Origin: Brachyspira suanatina
GTDB taxonomy: Bacteria; Spirochaetota; Brachyspiria; Brachyspirales; Brachyspiraceae
Direction: 5' to 3'
DNA length: 64,000 nucleotides
Assembly (NCBI RefSeq): GCF_001049755.1
Contig: NZ_CVLB01000002.1
Coordinates: forward strand, 357,743 to 421,742
Under the pieces are notes generated by a model. That model did no database searches. It worked only from the letters and a program-made list of their open reading frames with translations, and was not told the DNA's origin. Position 1 is the first letter of the stretch; each line of letters opens with the position of its first letter. The position numbers and the translations under genes are program-made. Below are positions 53,342 through 61,904 of this stretch, piece after piece.

Positions 53342-54316
53342 TTAATTTAACTTTTCAATCCATTTAAATACTTTATCCAATATATGTTCACTGTCCATGG
53401 CCTCAAAGAATATGCCATTAACTAAATTATTATGATAAATATTTTTATTATCAAATATAATACACTCAGCTAAGCCGTCATGAAAGCTATTAACCTTATT
53501 AGAAAAATTAATAGAATTATCAACATCGCAAATAGGATCTAACTCTGAATGAACGCATAATACCTTTGTTTTCTCGCTTCCATCTATATGATTATAAGGA
53601 TTAGCCTCTTCCCTATTGTAGCCCTCTTCAAATAATTGATCAAGCATAGGAGTTATTATATCATTAGTACATACATTTAAATCTGTTGGCCCTCCAAGAG
53701 ATACATAGCCTTTAAAAATATTAGAATCCACATTATATTTCTTATGCATTTCTTTATAGTAAACAAGCAAAGCTCCCAAATGTGCACCGGCAGATGAGCC
53801 TATCACTATAATATCAGAATAATCAATATTTTTATTTTTCAAAATTTCCAATGCTTTATTAAATCCTGCAAATACATCTTCTATTTGAGCAGGGTATTTA
53901 TATTTTTTACTTAGTCTGTATCCTAATAAAATAGTATGGAATTTCTCTTTTGCAAATCTTCTTCCAACAAATCTGTATAAATTAGCATTACCCTCTCTCC
54001 AGCCTCCGCCGTATAGATAAACTATAACCTGTTTCTTTGGACTTTCATTTTCTTTTAACTGAGGTGCAAAATATAATATATATTGAGCCTTATTTTTATC
54101 GAATATATACTTTTCAGGCTTTATTTTCTTATCAGCTTTTATAAAATTAACAGCCATACTTGGATAAGTTAGATACTCACCAAGCAAATTTTTTCTTCTT
54201 ATCTTTTCCTCTATTTTTTTCTGTTTTCTCTCCAATTTGGCTTTTTTTTCTTCAAGTTTCCTCTGTTCTTTTTCTTTTTTTATTTGCTCTTTTTCTTCTT
54301 TTTTATTATCTTCCAT
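53342..54316 (-). CDS. Alpha/beta-hydrolase esterase with coiled-coil N-terminus
   Basis: A 324-aa protein. The first 45 residues are a Lys/Glu-rich coiled coil (KEEKEQIKKEKEQRKLEEKK). The rest is an esterase/lipase domain of the BD-FAE type: VYLYGGGWREGN (oxyanion-hole segment, usual HGGGW reads YGGGW), IIVIGSSAGAHLGAL (nucleophile Ser, about residue 174), VLCVHSELDPICDVDNS (Asp) and IYHNNLVNG (His). No signal peptide. It is third in an operon after an acyltransferase-like gene and a zinc-ribbon membrane protein (gaps 29 and 5 bp), which suggests acylation and deacylation of a shared substrate. Confidence 0.85.
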   Translation of the reverse strand: MEDNKKEEKEQIKKEKEQRKLEEKKAKLERKQKKIEEKIRRKNLLGEYLTYPSMAVNFIKADKKIKPEKYIFDKNKAQYILYFAPQLKENESPKKQVIVYLYGGGWREGNANLYRFVGRRFAKEKFHTILLGYRLSKKYKYPAQIEDVFAGFNKALEILKNKNIDYSDIIVIGSSAGAHLGALLVYYKEMHKKYNVDSNIFKGYVSLGGPTDLNVCTNDIITPMLDQLFEEGYNREEANPYNHIDGSEKTKVLCVHSELDPICDVDNSINFSNKVNSFHDGLAECIIFDNKNIYHNNLVNGIFFEAMDSEHILDKVFKWIEKLN

Positions 54317-54345
54317 AAGAATACTCCTTAACTTAAACTTATAAA

Positions 54346-55014
54346 TTATATATGAAAAATCTTTATTGTAGATGAAATAAAATCAATTCTAAATAATATA
54401 AGCATAGCTAAAATAACTATTATTCCTCCTCCCAAAGCTGATAAACTGCTCCAAAATACAAAATTAAATAAAGGCAGAATTATCATCATTATTGATATAA
54501 ATGAAGCAGACATTATATAAGAAACATATTCATTAAAATATTTTCTATCTATAACCGCAATAAAAAACATAGCAATATTTAAACCAAGCGACAAGAAAGG
54601 AATAACATAATTAAATGACCATTTATAAAAACCGGTAAATATATCTATTACAATCACGAGTGGCATAAGTATAAAAAACTCTATAAGTAATTTCTGCCTT
54701 AAATATAAAGTATCCGCTGTAAAACATACATAAGTAAAATAAGAACATAATATTGATATAACAGATATTACAGCCCAATTATATTTTGAATTAGTTGAAA
54801 TATTTACTATTATCAAAGCTATTATTGCTGCTAATGATGAAAGCAAAACTATTTTTTGAGCATTGATTTTTTTCTGCATTTTATAAAACCATTCATAAGA
54901 ATGATATTCTTCATTTATTATAGCATTATCATTATTATTTAATTCTTTCAAACATAAAGGACATATATTTCTATTAGTTTTAATTTTCAATCTGCAGTTA
55001 TTACAATACGCCAT
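54346..55014 (-). CDS. Zinc-ribbon membrane protein of the DUF6320 type
   Basis: A 222-aa protein. It begins with a zinc ribbon, YCNNCRLKIKTNRNICPLCL (two CxxC pairs), then a short cytoplasmic linker, then about six membrane helices (about residues 54-72, 76-93, 108-122, 130-148, 160-180 and 190-210). In Clostridia and other Firmicutes a protein with this build (DUF6320) sits between an alpha/beta hydrolase and an alcohol acetyltransferase-like gene, the same three-gene order as here. The order is seen; the family name is from memory of that arrangement. Function unknown. Confidence 0.7.
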   Translation of the reverse strand: MAYCNNCRLKIKTNRNICPLCLKELNNNDNAIINEEYHSYEWFYKMQKKINAQKIVLLSSLAAIIALIIVNISTNSKYNWAVISVISILCSYFTYVCFTADTLYLRQKLLIEFFILMPLVIVIDIFTGFYKWSFNYVIPFLSLGLNIAMFFIAVIDRKYFNEYVSYIMSASFISIMMIILPLFNFVFWSSLSALGGGIIVILAMLILFRIDFISSTIKIFHI

Positions 55015-55019
55015 TTTAT

Positions 55020-56294
55020 TTATACTCCGTAATCATTAGAATAAATTTCCACTTCTGTAATATTAGATATATATCTAAAAAAATATTTTATTATATCAGT
55101 TTCTATTACCGTTCTATTAAATGTAATTGATAATTTATCACCGAAACTGCATAAGCCGCAATTTAAAGGACTGTTTATTGTAGGATATACAACAGCTTCA
55201 AAATGACTTATATAATCTTTCATATCATCGGGCAAAGATATATTACCAAAATTTGATACTGTCATAGTTTTCAATTTATCTTCAAAAAGTTCAAATGCTA
55301 AATTAACAACAAAATTTTTAATAACTAAAGGTATAAATTTTGCAAATATATTATTTTCTAATTTCGTATTCTCATATATAAAATTCTGAAGTTTTTCCTT
55401 ACTGATTTTATATTTCATCTCTCTGTTTGTGATCATTATAATATCATCAAAAGTTAATTCCTTATCTGTGGGAATCAATATATTAGCAACACCAAAGAAA
55501 TTTTTTAAAGATATTGAAGGAAATATACTTCTTAAATTAACAGGCACACACATCACTATATTTTTTCCGTCAAGTCTGTTTTTTATTCTAGTTTCATAAA
55601 TTGAATAAACCAAAGCTGACAATATATAAGATGTGATTGTGGTATTATGTTTTTTACTCTCTTCCTTTATGCTTTTCAAACTTATCATTCCATGCACAAC
55701 ATTATCGCCGTAAAATTTCAAAGGCTTTCCTTTAATTAAGTAAACATTCTTTATCTTTTTTTCTTTTTTAGTTTCTATTTTATCCTTTGTATGCACAGAA
55801 AAGCTGTCATCATAGTCTGCAATAATAGGAACAGTATCTTTAAATATATCATCATTTTTATCATCAATATTTTTTCCTAACAAAACAAAATAATGATATA
55901 GCAAAGATTTTAAAAAACTTATTAAAGCCGTAGCATCAGCAAGAGAGTGATAAACTTCAGTAAAAATTCTATATTTATAATAGCCTACTCTCAAAAGATA
56001 GCCATTATTTAATTTGCTGTTTATATTATAGCAGGGATAATATTTATCTTCCTCTACGATCAATCTTCTATGATTTTCTTCAAAGTAATTCCAAAATAAT
56101 CCTTTCTTTATCATAAGCGAAAGTGTTGGAAATCTTTTTATTGTAATGTCTAATGCATTCTGAAGTATATCAGGATTAACTTCTTCATTATTAAGTACAA
56201 CTGACACTCTGAATATTGGTATATTTTTTTTATTTTTTATAGAAACAAAAAGTTTAGCAGCATTGTCCAATTTATAAAGATGTTTCATACTCAT
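55020..56294 (-). CDS. Condensation/alcohol acetyltransferase-like CoA-dependent acyltransferase
   Basis: A 424-aa protein of the CoA-dependent acyltransferase superfamily (condensation domain, WES/PapA5, alcohol acetyltransferase). The catalytic HxxxD appears as VYHSLADATALISFLKS (about residue 131); the family's usual HHxxxDG has lost the first His and the Gly. The later conserved DFGWG-like region reads TVSNFGNISLPDDMKD. NIVMCVPVNLRSIFPSISLK marks the second chloramphenicol acetyltransferase-like half. It is first in the operon, with 5 bp to the DUF6320-type gene. The substrate is unknown; lipid or sugar O-acylation is a fair guess. Confidence 0.78.
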   Translation of the reverse strand: MSMKHLYKLDNAAKLFVSIKNKKNIPIFRVSVVLNNEEVNPDILQNALDITIKRFPTLSLMIKKGLFWNYFEENHRRLIVEEDKYYPCYNINSKLNNGYLLRVGYYKYRIFTEVYHSLADATALISFLKSLLYHYFVLLGKNIDDKNDDIFKDTVPIIADYDDSFSVHTKDKIETKKEKKIKNVYLIKGKPLKFYGDNVVHGMISLKSIKEESKKHNTTITSYILSALVYSIYETRIKNRLDGKNIVMCVPVNLRSIFPSISLKNFFGVANILIPTDKELTFDDIIMITNREMKYKISKEKLQNFIYENTKLENNIFAKFIPLVIKNFVVNLAFELFEDKLKTMTVSNFGNISLPDDMKDYISHFEAVVYPTINSPLNCGLCSFGDKLSITFNRTVIETDIIKYFFRYISNITEVEIYSNDYGV

Positions 56295-56441
56295 AGCACC
56301 ATAATTTGATATTAATATTTTAAATCATTTGCTTTATTTTTCAATAATTAAATTAAGCATAAAAAATATATTTAGTATATTATAGTTCATATTTTCCTTA
56401 TTTTTTACGTATATCATACAAAACAAATACTATTATTGAAA

Positions 56442-56894
56442 TCAAAATGTTTCCATCAATTCTAATATTATACCATCAGGGTCTTTGAAATATAATGCTT
56501 TGCTCTTTGAAAATCCGTAAGAAGTAAAATCAAATTCCTGAGATGCTGATAGGCATTCCACATTATTATCAATTAAATGTTTATATACTTTTTCTATATC
56601 CTCTACTCTGAAGCAAATCTCTGATGCTGAAATTTTATTTAATTTAGGTTCATCTTTTATAGTTTCAGGACTTACAAACTGCAATAATTCTATAGGAGGA
56701 GCTATTATATTATCACTACCGTTAAGATAAGCAATTTTTACCTTACAATTATTCATGGCAAAAAGTGCATCTGTTTCTTTGCCTTCCATTAAAGCCTCGC
56801 CTATTAATGTTAAGCCTAAAATATCTCTGTAAAAATTAATAGATCTTTCTATATTGCTCACAGTAATACCTATATGCATTACTTCTTTTAACAT
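56442..56894 (-). CDS. VOC-family (glyoxalase-like) protein
   Basis: A 150-aa protein with the two beta-alpha-beta-beta-beta units of the VOC superfamily: VMHIGITVSNIERSINFYRD at the start and ISASEICFRVEDIEKVYKHL in the second half, ending FKDPDGIILELMETF. Of the usual four metal ligands, His 7, Glu in IELLQF and Glu in ILELME are present; the His of the second unit is replaced (SEICF), so activity as a glyoxalase or methylmalonyl-CoA epimerase is uncertain. Single gene. Confidence 0.85.
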   Translation of the reverse strand: MLKEVMHIGITVSNIERSINFYRDILGLTLIGEALMEGKETDALFAMNNCKVKIAYLNGSDNIIAPPIELLQFVSPETIKDEPKLNKISASEICFRVEDIEKVYKHLIDNNVECLSASQEFDFTSYGFSKSKALYFKDPDGIILELMETF

Positions 56895-56980
56895 AAAATT
56901 TACTCCTCATAATTTTCTCAATATAATTCTAACAAAAAATCAAATAATATGAAATATACTTAACAAAATTAAATTTTATT

Positions 56981-57410
56981 AACGCACGGTAAACATATTC
57001 TTATATATATCAAAATTCTATTTTTCAATTAATCTATATTTAAAGCTATGTTATGCGTGCGGTGAATGCAATATAAATTTAAAAAAATCCTGGGTGGGCA
57101 GCTAAAAAAATCTAATTGAAGCAACAAGAAAAAATAATCTTATATTGCAGATTAAAACTGTAAGCCTAGAGGGTGGGCAAATGTAATTAAATTTTAAAAC
57201 TTACATTACATACCCCGCCCTTTATTCTTTATAGCTAAAATTTAAATTTTAGTATTTTTTATATTTAAAGCTTCAATTAGAAATTAAGCCACCCACCCAA
57301 GTGTTATTTAAATATATAATCTGCTTAACGCACGCTTAATGCATTTTAATTTATTATTTAAATTATAATAATAATCAGCTTATATTTTAATTTTATTCTG
57401 CGTGCGGTGA
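56981..57410. repeat. Inverted pair of intergenic repeat units (complete)
   Basis: Boxes in order: AACGCACGGT 56981, GCGTGCGGTGAA 57054, CCTGGGTGGG 57089, AGAGGGTGGGCAAATG 57167, then the inverse: CCCCGCCCTTTATTC 57212, CCCACCCAAGTG 57292, AACGCACGC 57326 and TGCGTGCGGTGA 57399. Left and right halves are reverse complements through a centre AATTTTAAAA at about 57194. It fills the gap between the VOC gene and yebC. Confidence 0.85.
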
Positions 57411-57452
57411 GATAATATAAGTATGGTAATCAATCAAAATATATATTATAAG

Positions 57453-57481
57453 TTGACAATAGTTGTATTTTGATATATAAT
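57453..57481 (+). promoter_or_regulatory. Consensus sigma-70 promoter of yebC-ruvC
   Basis: TTGACA 57453-57458, N17, TATAAT 57476-57481: a perfect consensus, 52 bp before the yebC ATG. Confidence 0.85.
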
Positions 57482-57533
57482 TACGGCGAATAAATAATCT
57501 ATAAATAAAAAATCTAATAAACAGAGGTGTAAT

Positions 57534-58277
57534 ATGTCAGGACACTCCAAGTGGGCTAGTATTAAACATAAAAAAGCCGCAAATGACTCAAAAAAAGGTA
57601 AAATTTGGTCAAAAATAGCAAAAGAAATAACAATCGCAGTAAAAGAAGGCGGAAGCCCAGACCCAGACCAGAATGCAAGATTAAGAATGGTTATAGTAAA
57701 AGCTAAAGGTACTAACATGCCTAATGATAATATAGACAGAGCTATAAAAAGAGGTGCTGGAGCAGGCGAAGGTGCTAATATCGAAGAAATGTCTTATGAA
57801 GGTTATGCTCCAGGCGGAGTAGCTATCATAGTAGACGTTGCTACAGATAATAAAAATAGAACAGCTGCTGAAATAAGATCTATATTCAGTAAAAATGGTG
57901 GAAACTTGGCAGAAAACGGTGCAGTTTCTTGGCAGTTTAAGAAAAAAGCTGTTGTAATGATACCTGCTGCTGGAAATACTGAAGAAAGCTTAATGGATAT
58001 AGTTTTAGATGCTGGTGCCGAAGATATAGAACAAGATGAAGAAGTATTTACTATTACTGGACCTATGGAAACTTTATCATCTATAGTTGATGCTTTAAAA
58101 GCTAAAGGCATAGAGCCTGAAAGTGCTGAAATAGTACGCGTTGCTGATAATACTATGACTATAGCTGAAAATGATGCTAAAAAAGTTATGAAAATAATAG
58201 GTTTATTTGAAGATCATGATGATGTTTCTGCAGTAGCTACTAACTTAGAAATCACTGATAACTTAATAGAAGAATAA
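57534..58277 (+). CDS. yebC: YebC/PmpR-family protein
   Basis: A 247-aa protein with the family N-terminus MSGHSKWASIKHKKAANDSK, then GKIWSKIAKEITIAVKEGG and MPNDNIDRAIKRGAGAGEGA. Full length. YebC proteins bind DNA as regulators in some bacteria and ribosomes in others, where they relieve stalling at proline runs. GAGGTG at 57525-57530 is the ribosome site. It lies upstream of ruvC (42 bp), the same order as in many bacteria, read from one consensus promoter. Confidence 0.96.
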   Translation: MSGHSKWASIKHKKAANDSKKGKIWSKIAKEITIAVKEGGSPDPDQNARLRMVIVKAKGTNMPNDNIDRAIKRGAGAGEGANIEEMSYEGYAPGGVAIIVDVATDNKNRTAAEIRSIFSKNGGNLAENGAVSWQFKKKAVVMIPAAGNTEESLMDIVLDAGAEDIEQDEEVFTITGPMETLSSIVDALKAKGIEPESAEIVRVADNTMTIAENDAKKVMKIIGLFEDHDDVSAVATNLEITDNLIEE

Positions 58278-58319
58278 TAATTATCATAAAATAAACAATT
58301 AAAAGCAATTAATATCTTT

Positions 58320-58802
58320 ATGATAACTTTAGGAATAGACCCGGGATTTGCTAGATGCGGATATGCTTTTATAGAAGCAAAAAACTCCGTATACAAAATA
58401 GTAGATTCCGGGCTTATTGAAACCTTTCAAAATCAAGAATATAATCAAAGACTTTCTTTTATCTATACCCAATTAGATGAACTTATAAAAAAATACAAGC
58501 CTTCTAATGCCGCAATAGAAGAATTATTCTTTTCAAAAAATACTAAAACTGCAATAAAAGTTGCTGAAGCTAGAGGTGTTATAATATTGGCTTTAACACT
58601 TAATAATATTGAATTCTATGAATACAAACCTAAAGAGGTGAAATCTCAAATAACAGGCAACGGAAATGCTAATAAAGATGCTATGATGAAAATGGTTAAC
58701 CTTTTTACCGGTGCCGATATTATTCAAGATGATACAGCCGATGCCGTAGCTATAGCTTTAGCCCATGCTTCAAGAAACCGAATATTTAATAATATTAAAT
58801 GA
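58320..58802 (+). CDS. ruvC: Holliday junction resolvase RuvC
   Basis: The 160-aa endonuclease cuts Holliday junctions together with RuvAB. All four acidic residues are visible: Asp in LGIDPGFARCGYA (residue 7), Glu in AAIEELFFSKNTKTA (about 66), and the Asp pair in IIQDDTADAVAIALAHA (about 140-143). KVAEARGVI is also typical. ruvA and ruvB are not in the window. Its stop overlaps the convergent secreted-protein gene by 8 bp. Confidence 0.95.
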   Translation: MITLGIDPGFARCGYAFIEAKNSVYKIVDSGLIETFQNQEYNQRLSFIYTQLDELIKKYKPSNAAIEELFFSKNTKTAIKVAEARGVIILALTLNNIEFYEYKPKEVKSQITGNGNANKDAMMKMVNLFTGADIIQDDTADAVAIALAHASRNRIFNNIK

Positions 58803-59526
58803 TAGGATTTTTATAGTTAATATCATCTATCAAATAGATATTATCTTTATGATTTGTTTTAGGAGTTTCAGTTTCTTCTGATGTTTCTGAATTTTCTGAT
58901 CTTTCTGTATCTTGAGAACTTTTATCTTCAGATCTTTGATTTTCAAGTATAGATTCAAATTCTGATTTATAATTCTCTAATATAGTACCGCTGAAATCAG
59001 CATATAATAAGATATCTTTTAATCCTTCTAAATCATAAACATAAGTATATGTATACTTTGCACTGCCTAAAGTTTCTAAAGCTCTAACTGCAAAAGTATT
59101 ATGATGTAATAATTCTTTAAGAAGCATTATACTTTTCTGACTTGCCATTTGAGAATTGGTTAATGAATAAAATTCAGTTTCTCCGTATTTATTTAATGAT
59201 GTATTTCTAGGTTCGTTTTTGCCTAATCTATATACGATATCTATTTTATCATTATCATTAAAACGTTGTTTAAAAAGCAGAGAAGGAGTATATAAATTTA
59301 TATTTATGGAATTGCTGTTTACTTTTATCATTAATGTATTGAAGTTTAAACTATTTTCTTCCTGTTTTTTTATGAATATAGAAATTTCTTTTTCATCTGT
59401 TATAGGGTCTATTTTCTCAACTAAATGCCATTCACCTATTGCATAATACTGTGAATACAATATAGAAGAACTGATAAAAATCATAGCAATAATAATTTGT
59501 TTTATTATTTTCATAAGCAACTCCAT
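58795..59526 (-). CDS. Secreted protein with acidic Ser/Thr-rich tail, paralogue of the 4.7 kb protein
   Basis: The 243-aa protein has signal peptide KIIKQIIIAMIFISSSILYS after a short start (cleavage before QYY). A second start, ATG at residue 5, would give the more usual signal length. The middle ends YADFSGTILENYKSEFE, matching the C-terminus of the protein at 4705-5247 (TDFSGTLLEKYKS). It continues with a low-complexity Ser/Glu/Thr tail of about 45 residues (SSQDTERSENSETSEETETP). No recognised domain. The paralogue lacks this tail. Expected in the periplasm or at the surface. Function unknown. Confidence 0.75.
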   Translation of the reverse strand: MELLMKIIKQIIIAMIFISSSILYSQYYAIGEWHLVEKIDPITDEKEISIFIKKQEENSLNFNTLMIKVNSNSININLYTPSLLFKQRFNDNDKIDIVYRLGKNEPRNTSLNKYGETEFYSLTNSQMASQKSIMLLKELLHHNTFAVRALETLGSAKYTYTYVYDLEGLKDILLYADFSGTILENYKSEFESILENQRSEDKSSQDTERSENSETSEETETPKTNHKDNIYLIDDINYKNPII

Positions 59527-59630
59527 TTAGTTTTCTATATTATATTATGATAGTTTTATCAATTAAAATCAACAATAAATACAAAATTAAAAAAAATTTT
59601 TGATGATTTTAGTTTACATATTGAAATAAA

Positions 59631-59665
59631 AACAGCAGAAAACTAAAAAATTAGCCTTCTGCTGC
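59631..59665 (-). terminator. Terminator downstream of fruK
   Basis: On the minus strand CAGCAGAA/TTCTGCTG with inner CTAA/TTAG, followed by TTTTTATTT. It is 30 bp beyond the stop. Confidence 0.85.
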
Positions 59666-59694
59666 AATAAAAAAGAATATAACAAATAAAATTT

Positions 59695-60624
59695 TTATTT
59701 TAAATTTATGCTTTTAACTTCAACTTTATCAAGTAAATTATTCATATCTTCAAATGTCGTAAGCCCCTCACTGAAAGCAGTAGCAGTACCTGAAGCTATA
59801 GCGTATTTATAAGAATCTAGTATACTTAAATTTTTGCTTATTCCATATACAATACCAGCCACCATGGCATCCCCTGCACCTACAGAACTTACAAGTTTTC
59901 CTTCAGGGGCATTTCCTATATAAGATCCTTCCTTAGTAACCAATGCAGAACCATCTTTTCCTAATGATACTAAAACATTATCACTTCCATCTTCCACTAA
60001 TTGTTTAGCATAGGTTATGATATCATAAACAGTTTTTATATCTCTTCCAAAATATTCAGATAATTCTTTTCTATTTGGCTTTGTAAGAAATACATTTTCT
60101 TTAACTGCTATTTTAAAAGCATTCTCTCTGGAATCTAGTATTATTTTTACATTATTTTTTAATTTTGTTTTTTGTATAATATCTTTATAAATATCTTCTT
60201 TTACTGAACTAGGCACGCTTCCTGAAAGTACTAATATATCATTATCCTGAATATTATTATCTATAATAGAAAGCAGCTGATCTATATTCTCCTGCAATAT
60301 TTTAGGAGATTTACCCATTATTTCAGTTTCTTTTTTTTCTGTTTTTATTTTTACATTGATTCTAGTATTTTGTGAAAGAGAGATAAAATTATCTTTTATT
60401 CCGTATTTATTTAAATCTGATTTTATATACTCCCCTGTAAAGCCTCCGCAAAATCCCAAGGCAACAGATTCAATGCCAAAATTTTTTAATACTTTAGAAA
60501 CGTTTATTCCTTTTCCGCCTGCCAAAGTATATGAAGTATTTACTTTATTTAATTCTCCTTCTTCTAATTTATTCATATCAATATAATAGTCTACTGCAGG
60601 ATTTAGTGTTAAAGTGTAAATCAT
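59695..60624 (-). CDS. fruK: 1-phosphofructokinase (PfkB family)
   Basis: The 309-aa PfkB-family sugar kinase is most like FruK, which converts fructose 1-phosphate to fructose 1,6-bisphosphate. Signatures: YTLTLNPAVDYYIDM at the start, YTLAGGKGINVSKVLKNFG (sugar binding), VLVSLGKDGSALVTKEG, and the catalytic GAGDAMVAGIVYG near residue 250 (Asp is the base). LacC-type tagatose-6-phosphate kinase is a close alternative. No fructose PTS gene is adjacent. It is divergent from galE with about 195 bp between. GAGGAG-like sequence lies just before the ATG. Confidence 0.9.
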   Translation of the reverse strand: MIYTLTLNPAVDYYIDMNKLEEGELNKVNTSYTLAGGKGINVSKVLKNFGIESVALGFCGGFTGEYIKSDLNKYGIKDNFISLSQNTRINVKIKTEKKETEIMGKSPKILQENIDQLLSIIDNNIQDNDILVLSGSVPSSVKEDIYKDIIQKTKLKNNVKIILDSRENAFKIAVKENVFLTKPNRKELSEYFGRDIKTVYDIITYAKQLVEDGSDNVLVSLGKDGSALVTKEGSYIGNAPEGKLVSSVGAGDAMVAGIVYGISKNLSILDSYKYAIASGTATAFSEGLTTFEDMNNLLDKVEVKSINLK

Positions 60625-60753
60625 ATAAACTCCTCGATTTCTATTGTTTAGTAAATAATATTAATACATATAAATGAGTATATATGAAAAAAGAAAAAAA
60701 TAAAATATTAATTATAATCAAAAGCTTACATTTTATTTTATCAAAATAATTCT

Positions 60754-60781
60754 TTGACTTTTTTTATAATTTAATTATACT
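60754..60781 (+). promoter_or_regulatory. Sigma-70 promoter of galE
   Basis: TTGACT 60754-60759, N16, TATACT 60776-60781, 39 bp before the galE ATG (ribosome site GGAG at 60811). Confidence 0.65.
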
Positions 60782-60820
60782 TTACTTATAATAATAAAAC
60801 TTTTAATTTGGAGTGTTAAT

Positions 60821-61813
60821 ATGGCTGTTTTAGTATGCGGAGGAGCCGGATATATAGGCTCACATGTAGTTAATGAACTTTTAAAACAGAATATAGAAAC
60901 TGTTATAATAGATTCATTAGAATATGGGCATAAAGATGCTATCAAAGACTGTAAGAATTTTTATCATGGAAATATAGGAGATAGTGATTTACTTGATAAA
61001 ATTTTTAAAAGTCATGATATAGATTCTGTAATGCATTTATGCGCATATATAGAAGTAGGAGAAAGTGTACAAAATCCTGCTAAATATTATCACAATAATG
61101 TATCCAATTCTATTAATCTTCTTAATGCAATGCTCAAAGCCAAAGTAAAGAATTTTATATTTTCTTCTACTGCTGCTGTTTATGGGGAACCTGAAAAAAT
61201 TCCTTTGGAAGAAGATTGCAGAAAAGAACCTACAAACCCTTACGGAGACAGTAAATTAGCATTAGAAAAAATACTTTCTTGGTATAGTAAAGCTTATGAT
61301 TTTAATTATGTAGCTTTGAGATATTTTAATGCTTCAGGTGCTCACCCAGACGGACATATTGGAGAAGATCATAAACCTGAATCACATTTGATACCATTAA
61401 TACTTCAAGTACCGCTTGGAAAAAGAGAGTCTATAAAAATATTCGGTGATGACTACCCTACTCCTGATGGAACTTGTTTAAGAGATTATATACATGTATG
61501 CGATTTAGCTTTGGCTCATATTGCTGCTATGAATTACTTAAAGAAAGGCGGAAAAAGTGTTTCATGTAATTTAGGTAATGGAAATGGATTTAGTGTAAAA
61601 GAGGTTATTGAAGTAGCTAGAAAGGTAACAGGACACCCTATACCAGCAGAAGTTTGTCCTAGAAGAGCGGGAGATTCATCAGAGCTTATAGCAAGCAGTA
61701 AGAGGGCAAAAGAAATTTTAGGCTGGACTCCTACTATAGACTCATTAGAAACTATAGTACAAACTGCTTGGAATTGGCATAAGAATCACCCTAACGGATA
61801 TAATGACAGATAA
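60821..61813 (+). CDS. galE: UDP-glucose 4-epimerase GalE
   Basis: The 330-aa short-chain dehydrogenase/reductase-fold enzyme interconverts UDP-glucose and UDP-galactose. The NAD-binding GGAGYIGSHVV is at residue 7. SSTAAVYGEPEKIPLEED has the catalytic Ser/Thr, and the YxxxK motif is NPYGDSKLALEKIL. RDYIHVCDLALAHIAA and PRRAGDSSELIASSKRAKEI are family-typical. It supplies UDP-galactose for lipooligosaccharide or glycoprotein sugars. It is monocistronic, ending at the hairpin 61850-61879. Confidence 0.95.
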   Translation: MAVLVCGGAGYIGSHVVNELLKQNIETVIIDSLEYGHKDAIKDCKNFYHGNIGDSDLLDKIFKSHDIDSVMHLCAYIEVGESVQNPAKYYHNNVSNSINLLNAMLKAKVKNFIFSSTAAVYGEPEKIPLEEDCRKEPTNPYGDSKLALEKILSWYSKAYDFNYVALRYFNASGAHPDGHIGEDHKPESHLIPLILQVPLGKRESIKIFGDDYPTPDGTCLRDYIHVCDLALAHIAAMNYLKKGGKSVSCNLGNGNGFSVKEVIEVARKVTGHPIPAEVCPRRAGDSSELIASSKRAKEILGWTPTIDSLETIVQTAWNWHKNHPNGYNDR

Positions 61814-61849
61814 TATTTAATAATATTCATAGTAAATGTAAAATAAATA

Positions 61850-61879
61850 AAGAGGTTCTATTTTTCAGAGCCTCTTTTT
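61850..61879 (+). terminator. Terminator after galE
   Basis: AAAGAGG/CCTCTTT with inner TCT/AGA and a run of five Ts. The next gene starts 26 bp later, so it must have its own promoter or be read by leakage. Confidence 0.85.
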
Positions 61880-61904
61880 GTATAATAAGTTATGGAGTTA
61901 TATT

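Noticed and set aside
61878-61904. TTG start at 61878 for the AIPR gene
   Set aside because: It lies inside the T-run of the galE terminator and has no ribosome site; ATG 61905 has GGAG at the right distance.
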